Below are positions 16,591 to 23,451 of a stretch of DNA of 31,164 bases, piece after piece. How positions within the stretch are numbered: position 1 is the stretch's first letter; each line of letters opens with the position of its first letter. The position numbers were made by a program, and so were the translations under genes. The stretch covers positions 1 to 31,164 of the forward strand of contig NZ_CAMLRU010000006.1 of the NCBI RefSeq assembly GCF_946482535.1, given 5' to 3'. This DNA comes from an uncultured Flavobacterium sp. (GTDB lineage Bacteria; Bacteroidota; Bacteroidia; Flavobacteriales; Flavobacteriaceae). Under the pieces are notes generated by a model. The model was given only the letters and a program-made list of their open reading frames with translations, was not told the DNA's origin and did not search any database.

Positions 16591-18897
16591 TTAATTAACC
16601 AAATTAAATTCTTTTTTATTAGTGGTATCGGAATTGGTTCCTATAAACACCTCAAATTTCCCGGGTTCTACCACTAGCTGCAAATCGGAATTATAAAATT
16701 TTAAATCTTCTATGGAAATGTCAAAAGTTACAGTTTTTGTTTCACCTTTTTTGACGTTTATTTTTTGAAAACCTTTTAGTTCTTTCACCGGTCGGGTTAC
16801 TGAACCTACCAAGTCTCTGATGTATAACTGTACAACTTCTTTACCGTCAAAATTGCCGGTGTTGGTAATGTCAACTGAGGCTTTAATCGTTTGATTGGCC
16901 TTCATTTCTGTAGAAGACAAGTTTACAGCCGAATAATTGAATGTGGTATAACTCAAACCAAATCCGAATGGATATAGCGGTTCATTTCGTACATCTAAAT
17001 AATTGGAACGGAACTTTTCAAATTTTCCGGCTTTATTTCCTAATGGTCTTCCGGTGTTTTTATGGTTATAATAAATGGGAATTTGCCCCACATTTCTGGG
17101 CCAAGTGGCTGTTAATTTACCGGAAGGATTGACATCACCGAAAAGCACATCAGCAATGGCTAATCCTGCTTCACTGCCTGGAAACCAAACGTTTAATATG
17201 GTGGAAACTTTTTGACTTTCCTCTACTAAAACCAAAGGTCTTCCGGTGAACAAAACCAAAACGACAGGTTTTCCGGTTTTTAGCAATTCATCAAGCAATC
17301 TTTTTTGCACAATCGGCAACTCAATATTGGAACGACTACTGCACTCGCCACTCATTTCGGCACCTTCTCCAAGTACGGCTACTAAAACATCTGATTTTTT
17401 AGCTACTTCAAGCGCTTCTGCAATCAATTCTTCATCAGTTCTGTTGTCTCTGACATAGGATTTCGGATTGTGTGGATTGATATTAATTTTTTCTTCTTCT
17501 GCCGTTGAGAGGAAATTACAACCTCTGGCGCTAAGTATGTTAACATTTTTCCCTACGGTACTTTTCAAACCTTCTAAAATAGTAACTGATTTGTCAAAAT
17601 TGGCAGCTACGCTCCAAGTTCCCGGCATATTATTTTTGTTGTCGAAAAGTGGTCCGAAGAGCGCAATAGTACCTGATTTTTTTAAGGGCAAAATATTAGC
17701 ATCATTTTTTAATAACACCATAGATTCTGCCGCAACTTTTCGGGCAAAGTCTCTGTTCTCTTTTGAAAAAACAACTTTTTTAGCCAATTCAACATCACAA
17801 TTTTTATACGGATTTTCGAATAAACCCAAATCATATTTTGCGTTAAGAATTCGGGTAACGGCATTGTCAATATCACTCATTGGGATTTTGCCTTCCTCAT
17901 AAGACTTTTTTAATGTAGACAAAAATCCTTCGCCAACCATATCCATATCAACACCGGCTTTAAGCGCTAATGAAGAGCAATTTTGCAAATCACCCATACC
18001 GTGATCTATCATTTCGTTGACACCGGTATAATCGGTTACGACAAAACCACCGAATTTCCATTGTTTTCTCAAAACATCATTTATCAACCATTTGTTTGCA
18101 GTGGCCGGAACACCATCTACTTCATTGAACGACATCATCACCGAGCCAACACCGGCATCAACCGCTGCTTTATAAGGCGGGAAATATTCGTTGTACATTC
18201 TGATGTGACTCATATCAACCGTGTTATAATCTCTTCCGCCTTCAGGAGCACCATATAAGGCAAAGTGTTTTACGCAGGCAAGCATTGAGTTTTGGCCTTT
18301 TAAATTGTTATTTTGGTAACCGTTAACCATCGCTTTCGCTATTTCACTTCCTAAATAGGCATCTTCTCCACTACCTTCAGAAACCCTTCCCCAACGTGGC
18401 TCTCTGGACAAATCAACCATAGGCGAGAATGTCCAATTGATGCCATCGGCAGTTGCTTCATTAGCGGCTACCCTGGCAGTTTGTTGAATCAAAGGCATAT
18501 CCCAAGAACATGAAAGTCCTAAGGGAATCGGAAAAATAGTCTCATAGCCGTGAATCACATCCATCCCGAAAATCAACGGAATTTTTAAACGACTTTTTTC
18601 AACTGCTATTTTTTGAACTTCTTTTATTTTTTGCACGGATTTGATATTGAACAATCCTCCTACTTTACCTTCTTCAATTTTTTTGGCAATGTTAGAACTG
18701 TTGGCCTGACCGGTTACAATATCTCCGGAAGTCGGCAAATTTAATTGTCCCAGTTTTTCTTCAAGGGTCATTTTAGACAATAATTCGGCAACAAATATTT
18801 CTTTTGGGGCTATGGTGACAGGTTTTTCTTTTTTTGCTTTTTGGGCAAAAGTGAAACTTGATAGTAATAATAAGAGTATGCTAAACTTAATTTTCAT
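16591..18897 (-). CDS. GH3-family beta-glucosidase (BglX-like, candidate beta-1,2-glucosidase)
   Basis: This 768-residue exo-enzyme removes glucose from the non-reducing end of beta-glucosides with retention. The signal peptide (residues 1-19, no lipobox Cys) predicts a periplasmic location. The TIM barrel contains the K210-H211 motif and nucleophile D289 in G-F-V-V-T-D-Y. The second domain has the G-E-x-x-x-M-S-G-E motif (E518 is the likely acid/base). A C-terminal FN3-like domain (about 655-768) follows. Length and domain order match BglX-type GH3. Its start lies 11 bp after the broken esterase and close to the PF10091 gene. In Bacteroides thetaiotaomicron a GH3 specific for beta-1,2-gluco-oligosaccharides (BT_3567) sits next to a GH144 gene, so the same specificity is a reasonable inference. 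Other beta-glucosidic links cannot be excluded. Confidence 0.92.
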   Translation of the reverse strand: MKIKFSILLLLLSSFTFAQKAKKEKPVTIAPKEIFVAELLSKMTLEEKLGQLNLPTSGDIVTGQANSSNIAKKIEEGKVGGLFNIKSVQKIKEVQKIAVEKSRLKIPLIFGMDVIHGYETIFPIPLGLSCSWDMPLIQQTARVAANEATADGINWTFSPMVDLSREPRWGRVSEGSGEDAYLGSEIAKAMVNGYQNNNLKGQNSMLACVKHFALYGAPEGGRDYNTVDMSHIRMYNEYFPPYKAAVDAGVGSVMMSFNEVDGVPATANKWLINDVLRKQWKFGGFVVTDYTGVNEMIDHGMGDLQNCSSLALKAGVDMDMVGEGFLSTLKKSYEEGKIPMSDIDNAVTRILNAKYDLGLFENPYKNCDVELAKKVVFSKENRDFARKVAAESMVLLKNDANILPLKKSGTIALFGPLFDNKNNMPGTWSVAANFDKSVTILEGLKSTVGKNVNILSARGCNFLSTAEEEKININPHNPKSYVRDNRTDEELIAEALEVAKKSDVLVAVLGEGAEMSGECSSRSNIELPIVQKRLLDELLKTGKPVVLVLFTGRPLVLVEESQKVSTILNVWFPGSEAGLAIADVLFGDVNPSGKLTATWPRNVGQIPIYYNHKNTGRPLGNKAGKFEKFRSNYLDVRNEPLYPFGFGLSYTTFNYSAVNLSSTEMKANQTIKASVDITNTGNFDGKEVVQLYIRDLVGSVTRPVKELKGFQKINVKKGETKTVTFDISIEDLKFYNSDLQLVVEPGKFEVFIGTNSDTTNKKEFNLVN

Positions 18898-18908
18898 TTT
18901 GGGCGGTA

Positions 18909-19599
18909 TTATTTTTTATATTGTTGCAACATCCAATCGTAAATTTCTTGATGATCGTAAACTTTTGACCAACTGTCGTGGTTGGCATCCTAAAAAACCG
19001 TTAGTTTGATATCTGCATTGCATTCTTTTAGTTTTTTATAAACTTCGGTTACTGTTTCCAAACTCACTACATCGTCTTGCAAACCATGAAAAGCTCTAAT
19101 GGGAATGTCTTTTAATTTACAAGCCTCATCTTCCTGCATAAGATTTACAAAGCTGGCAATAGGAACTAAAGCCGCAAAAAAATCAGGATGTGCCAATGCT
19201 AAATCCCAAGCGCCCCATCCACCCATACTCAATCCGGTTAGGCAAACTCTGTTTAAATCGATGTTGTTTTCTTTCCCTATCTTCTGTATGAGTTGGTATA
19301 ATGACTCCGCTTCCCAATTACCGTTTTCAACGCATTGCGGTGCCAAAATTATTATCAGCAATATATTTAAATGGCCCATGAACTTTTAATTTTTCCAAAT
19401 CAGTTCCTCGTTCGCCAGAACCGTGTAAAAAAACAATCAAAGGTTTTTTAGATTTCAAATCTTCCGGTTTATGCAGCAAATAACCATAAGAATAATCGGT
19501 TGTAATTTTAGTGTTAAAACTTCCTGTCGTTTCTTGTGAAACCGTATTTACTGTAAATCCTAAACAGCCGATTAAAAGAATTTTAAAAAAAAACTTCAT
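18909..19599 (-). pseudogene. Broken alpha/beta-hydrolase (COG4099-like esterase/peptidase), frameshift plus in-frame stop
   Basis: The first frame (from the ATG at 19599) gives a signal peptide and K-P-L-I-V-F-L-H-G-S-G-E-R, then loses homology around 19345-19356 and stops. The next frame resumes with I-L-A-P-Q-C-V-E-N-G and carries the nucleophile elbow G-L-S-M-G-G and the Asp region G-L-Q-D-D-V. It meets a TAG at 18990-18992. Beyond that TAG, in the same frame, D-A-N-H-D-S-W and Y-D-W-M-L-Q-Q-Y-K-K follow to a TAA at 18909, supplying the catalytic His of the family. The gene is therefore split twice. It fits tightly between the PF10091 gene (1 bp upstream) and GH3 (11 bp downstream), so it once belonged to the operon, perhaps as a deacylase. 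Sequencing error is an alternative for either lesion. Confidence 0.85.
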
Positions 19600-19600
19600 C

Positions 19601-20968
19601 TTAGAACCCGTGTTGTGTTGAGGTAAAACCTAAATTTTGGAGTCCGGTTTGAACTTCCGGTGCTTGCATAAATAAATTCCAAAGCAAACCGGTTCTGAAA
19701 TTTTCTATCATTGGAACAATGGTTCCTTGATCAATAGCCAAGTATCTTTTGGTTACCCAATCATGATGAGGTGAAAAAGCATCATAAGGTCCGGCAACCC
19801 CTATTAATCTTGCTTTCCAGTCTTCATTTTCATAAAAGAATCGCAAAGCTCTCATGGATTCTTCGGGCGTATATGGAAAAGAAGACAACGCTGCTGTTGG
19901 TGAGATGACACCTTTATCATTTCCCGGGCGATGATCTGTATAGCCAACAGTGCCATTCGGATTTCGAGTATAACTTGCGGTTAATCCCCAGCAATCTTCA
20001 CTGTAGCCAATCCAACCCACAGGATTGGTTGCACAATAAGTGTACATAATTCTGGCGTGATTTTTGGTAAGGTCCCAATAATTAGCATATTGGTCTGTTA
20101 ATCCTCTAGGATCAAGTCCTAAGTAAGAATAATGCGCCCAAAACATTGGTCCGACTGAAGTAGTGCCGTTGTATTTAAATATCAACGGAATATCATAAAC
20201 TGATGCCGGGTTCACTATAGCGCCATTTCTGGCCCAACCTTGATGATAAGCCTCATTTTGTATAGGATATGTCGGAGATGAAGCTGCCATTACATAAGTG
20301 ATTAAACACTCGTTATAACCTTCCAATTTGAAATTTTTTATCCATTCAAAATTGGGAGACCAATGCCAATACATTACATTTTCCCCACCTTTGGTATACC
20401 AGCTCCATTCAACGCCTTTCCATAAATCATCGGCTTTAGTCGCCAGGGCTTGTTCTTCGGGAGAACCATTTTTAAAATACTCTCTGACGCATATCAAACC
20501 TTGACACAAAAAGGAGGTTTCTACTATATCTCCACCGTTATCATCAGCTCCGAAAGGTACAACATTACCGTTAGTCCCGTTTATCCAATGAGGCCATGCA
20601 CCGTGAAATCGGTCCGCATTTTCAAGAAAAGTAAGGGCTGTATTTAGGCGAGCCACTGCTTCACTTCTGGTTACAAAACCACGCTCAATACCTACGAGTA
20701 TAGTCATTAATCCAAATCCTGAACCACCTGTGGTCACAAGATTTGCATCAACGAATGGTTCGTCAACATGGTATCTTTCACGTGCTAATTTTGAATTAGT
20801 CTCTGCATAATCCCAAAAGTATTTAAAAGCATCTTGTTGGGCTAAATTGAGTAATTCTTCATCGGTTAAAGTAATAGGCGGATCGGTTTGTGCTGAAGAT
20901 TTATCTGAGCAAGAATAGAAAACGAGCAAAAAGGACGATATAAAAAGTATTTTGAGAAAGTATTTCAT
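19601..20968 (-). CDS. PF10091 'glucoamylase' family lipoprotein, GH144-like beta-1,2-glucanase candidate
   Basis: This 455-residue lipoprotein has lipobox L-V-F-Y-S-C with Cys20. The rest is one (alpha/alpha)6-barrel-type domain of the PF10091 family, with A-F-K-Y-F-W-D-Y, G-G-S-G-F-G-L-M, D-D-N-G-G-D-I-V-E-T-S-F-L and W-G-L-T-A-S-Y. Databases label such proteins 'glucoamylase', but the characterised members I recall (CpSGL of Chitinophaga pinensis; a Parabacteroides distasonis enzyme) are GH144 enzymes on beta-1,2-glucan or its oligosaccharides. Length agrees with that family. It is the first gene after the terminator at 21002-21028, leading the esterase and GH3. It probably cuts beta-1,2-glucan at the cell surface or in the periplasm; endo or exo mode is not readable. 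Family is firm, substrate inferred. Confidence 0.88.
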   Translation of the reverse strand: MKYFLKILFISSFLLVFYSCSDKSSAQTDPPITLTDEELLNLAQQDAFKYFWDYAETNSKLARERYHVDEPFVDANLVTTGGSGFGLMTILVGIERGFVTRSEAVARLNTALTFLENADRFHGAWPHWINGTNGNVVPFGADDNGGDIVETSFLCQGLICVREYFKNGSPEEQALATKADDLWKGVEWSWYTKGGENVMYWHWSPNFEWIKNFKLEGYNECLITYVMAASSPTYPIQNEAYHQGWARNGAIVNPASVYDIPLIFKYNGTTSVGPMFWAHYSYLGLDPRGLTDQYANYWDLTKNHARIMYTYCATNPVGWIGYSEDCWGLTASYTRNPNGTVGYTDHRPGNDKGVISPTAALSSFPYTPEESMRALRFFYENEDWKARLIGVAGPYDAFSPHHDWVTKRYLAIDQGTIVPMIENFRTGLLWNLFMQAPEVQTGLQNLGFTSTQHGF

Positions 20969-21001
20969 GATTGATGTGGGATGATTAGTTTTTGAATTAA
21001 A

Positions 21002-21028
21002 AAGTCCGGCAGTTGAACCACCGGACTT
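21002..21028 (-). terminator. Rho-independent terminator after the LamG lipoprotein gene
   Basis: AAGTCCGG (21002-21009) and CCGGACTT (21021-21028) form a perfect GC-rich 8-bp stem with an 11-nt loop, followed on the minus strand by a T-rich stretch. It lies between the LamG stop (21047) and the PF10091 start (20968). No -7 element follows it, so the downstream genes seem to rely on partial read-through. Confidence 0.82.
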
Positions 21029-21046
21029 GTTTAAATAATCCAGGAA

Positions 21047-21949
21047 TTATCTGCCTGCTAATTCTAATTCGTAAAGCGCTCCGATTTCGGATGGTGTCAA
21101 GGCTTTGTCATAAACTCTTAACTCATCAACCTGACCTTTAAGTGCTGCATTCCAAGCATCTGTATTGGTTCCGTTGGCTACCGTTTCAAGTGCTCCGATT
21201 ACCGGTCTTGTTGGCAAGAAGTGATTTAAAAGTTTTGGATTTCCTCCGTTTCTTACTTCCCAAGCAGAATTGGATATTTTCACACCGTTTACATAAAGCT
21301 TATTAGTTCCTGAAGGACCGTCAAAAATGTAAACCACATGAGCCCATTGTCCGCCAATTTTATTAGCAGCCCAAGTGTGAGTAGCATCCATCCACGGTTC
21401 TTGTTTGATCATGTTCACAGCATCACCGCCAAATTCAGAGCCATCATCATTTTTAATTCTGAAAACGCCTTTCATTTGAATTGAATCACTGGTAACCAAA
21501 CCGTGAGTTTCTCCTAACAGGTTTAAGTTTCCGAAAGTTTCTCCTGTTCTTGTTAGAGAAAAGATTGGAGAAATATTACTTGGTCCGCCGGCCACTAACT
21601 TAGTATTAGAAACTTTAATCCAAGCACTGATGGAAGCACTCCCTGAAGTAGTGTTTAAAGCTGTAATGGCTGGATAAGCCATAAAACCGGTATTGAAATC
21701 AGCTCCTTGACCTTTAATTCCACTTACATAAGAAGTATTTACGGTATTAGAAGGTGAAGTATTTGAAATGGATTCTTTTCCATTTCCGTTCAATGGCCAA
21801 TATGCCTTTAAAGAAGACGCAGCCACTTCATCGGCACTATTGTAACCACCAATCGGAGGTAATGAACTAGAGTCATCACTACTACAGCTTGCTACAAAAG
21901 CCAATCCTGAAGCTAATACTAAAGAATAAAATAATCTGTTTGTTTTCAT
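21047..21949 (-). CDS. LamG-domain surface lipoprotein (SusE/SusF-position glycan-binding protein)
   Basis: This 300-residue lipoprotein has lipobox A-F-V-A-S-C with Cys22. The acidic stretch S-S-D-D-S right after it resembles the Bacteroidota signal for surface export. Residues about 45-295 form a LamG/concanavalin A-like jelly roll: L-K-A-Y-W-P-L-N-G-N-G-K at the start, S-I-S-A-W-I-K-V in the core and V-D-E-L-R-V-Y-D-K-A-L-T at the end. It follows susD by 34 bp, the place where SusE/SusF-type binding proteins usually lie. It probably binds the PUL substrate at the cell surface. LamG domains can also be catalytic, but I see no glycosidase signature (no E-x-D-x-x-E type motif). Confidence 0.87.
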   Translation of the reverse strand: MKTNRLFYSLVLASGLAFVASCSSDDSSSLPPIGGYNSADEVAASSLKAYWPLNGNGKESISNTSPSNTVNTSYVSGIKGQGADFNTGFMAYPAITALNTTSGSASISAWIKVSNTKLVAGGPSNISPIFSLTRTGETFGNLNLLGETHGLVTSDSIQMKGVFRIKNDDGSEFGGDAVNMIKQEPWMDATHTWAANKIGGQWAHVVYIFDGPSGTNKLYVNGVKISNSAWEVRNGGNPKLLNHFLPTRPVIGALETVANGTNTDAWNAALKGQVDELRVYDKALTPSEIGALYELELAGR

Positions 21950-21983
21950 AATAAAATATTTAATTTAAGGTTAATTACTAAGT

Positions 21984-23441
21984 TTAATATCCCGGGTTTT
22001 GACTTAATCTACCGCCACTCGCGGTAATTTGATCACTTGGAATTGGAAATAATTCGTGTTTACCCGGTACAAAAGTTTTTCCGTCTAAAGCCATAGCTGA
22101 TTGAGCGGTTCCGGTTCGAACCAAATCAAACCATCGATCATGTTCCATGGCCATTTCCCATCTTCTTTCGTTGAGGATTATCGGTAAGGTAACACTGGAT
22201 AAAGCATCTAAACCAGCTCTGACTCTAACTTCATTGACTCTATCTCTGGCTTCATCAGCTAAACCTAATTGGAAAGCAGCTTCCGCTCTGATAAGCAAAA
22301 TATCACTGTATTTGAGGATTCTCAAATTTTTAGCGGTATTTCCTTTATCTCCGTTCCAAGGTTCTGCGATTGAACTCTGATAGGCTTTGTAGTTGTATCT
22401 CGGATTGGTCCAAGATGTAGGAGCTACGAATCCGTCCCAAAGGATTGAAGGTACAAAAAGTACCGTTCCGTCTTTACGCAAATCGCCGGCTTGATAAGAA
22501 TTCACCAAGTTTACGGAAGGTGTATTGAAACCCCAACCTAAATCAGGTGTTCCTCTTGGTCCTTGAACGTTGGTGTAATCCCGTAGTCCATTGGTGAGTG
22601 AAGCTTGAACTTCGTATATAGACTCGGTGCCGTTTTCTCCGGCTTCTCTCCAAACATTAGCATAGTTTGACAGTAAAGAATATTGGCTTGATGTAATTAC
22701 ATTTCCGGACATATCAAAAGCCAATTGCCATTTGGTTTGGTACAAGTAAGCTTTAGCTAATAAAGCCTGAGCTGCGCCTTTAGTGGCTCGACCTAAGTCA
22801 TTTGAAGTGTACTGAGATTTCAGCGGTAAACGATCAATGGCATCTAACAAATCAGCCTCAATTTGAGCATAAGTTTCTTCTTTGCTTTTTCTGTTAAACA
22901 CTATATTGTTGATCGTTTCCGTATCATTAATATCAATTTTAGAAGTAACTAATGGTACACCTCCAAAGCATCTTACTAAATCAAAGTAAAACAAGGCTCT
23001 TAAAAATTTGACTTCACCAATCAATCTGTTTTTTAAAGTTTCGTCAATGGTCAATTGTTCCAGATAGAACAAGGCATTATTAGCTCTGTAGATTCCGTCA
23101 TACCTACCTTTCCAAACATCATTGAATGAAATATCCGAAGGGACAAAGGTGAGATTGTCCATTTTGTGTTTGTCAGTTCCTGTATCTGTAGGAGTTGACC
23201 CTTTGTCTGCATCATCTGAAGTGATGCTGGTCATGCCTATCCAAGAAAAAGAATACATATTGTAATCTAATTGCTTGTTGTAAACACCGTTAACTAATTT
23301 AACCGCATTATCAGGATTATTCAAAAAATCGAATTCTGTTAGTGCCGTATTGGGTTCTACATTCAAATCATCTTCACATGAAGCAAATGAGATTGCCAAA
23401 ATTGATAAAAGAAATACTTTATATTTTAATATACTTTTCAT
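21984..23441 (-). CDS. SusD/RagB-family outer-membrane glycan-binding lipoprotein
   Basis: This 485-residue protein starts at the ATG at 23441, 10 bp after the susC stop. Upstream in-frame ATGs at 23465 and 23450 would overlap susC and spoil the signal peptide. The lipobox ends at Cys22, followed by E-D-D (surface export). SusD hallmarks are L-N-N-P-D-N-A-V-K-L-V-N-G-V-Y, Y-R-A-N-N-A-L, F-L-R-A-L-F-Y-F-D-L-V-R-C-F-G-G-V-P-L near 145-163, TPR-like helices, and the C-terminal N-E-R-R-W-E-M-A-M-E and L-F-P-I-P-S-D-Q-I. It forms the lid on the SusC barrel and binds the oligosaccharide outside the cell. It is tightly co-transcribed with susC and the LamG gene. Confidence 0.95.
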   Translation of the reverse strand: MKSILKYKVFLLSILAISFASCEDDLNVEPNTALTEFDFLNNPDNAVKLVNGVYNKQLDYNMYSFSWIGMTSITSDDADKGSTPTDTGTDKHKMDNLTFVPSDISFNDVWKGRYDGIYRANNALFYLEQLTIDETLKNRLIGEVKFLRALFYFDLVRCFGGVPLVTSKIDINDTETINNIVFNRKSKEETYAQIEADLLDAIDRLPLKSQYTSNDLGRATKGAAQALLAKAYLYQTKWQLAFDMSGNVITSSQYSLLSNYANVWREAGENGTESIYEVQASLTNGLRDYTNVQGPRGTPDLGWGFNTPSVNLVNSYQAGDLRKDGTVLFVPSILWDGFVAPTSWTNPRYNYKAYQSSIAEPWNGDKGNTAKNLRILKYSDILLIRAEAAFQLGLADEARDRVNEVRVRAGLDALSSVTLPIILNERRWEMAMEHDRWFDLVRTGTAQSAMALDGKTFVPGKHELFPIPSDQITASGGRLSQNPGY

Positions 23442-23451
23442 AGTGTACATT

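Noticed and set aside
18909..18992. Programmed read-through or recoding of TAG in the esterase gene
   Set aside because: A separate frameshift upstream already disables the gene and no recoding structure is visible, so decay or sequence error is simpler.
19601..20968. True starch glucoamylase
   Set aside because: The name comes from the PF10091 label only. No starch-type companion (GH13) is in the locus, and characterised relatives act on beta-1,2-glucan.
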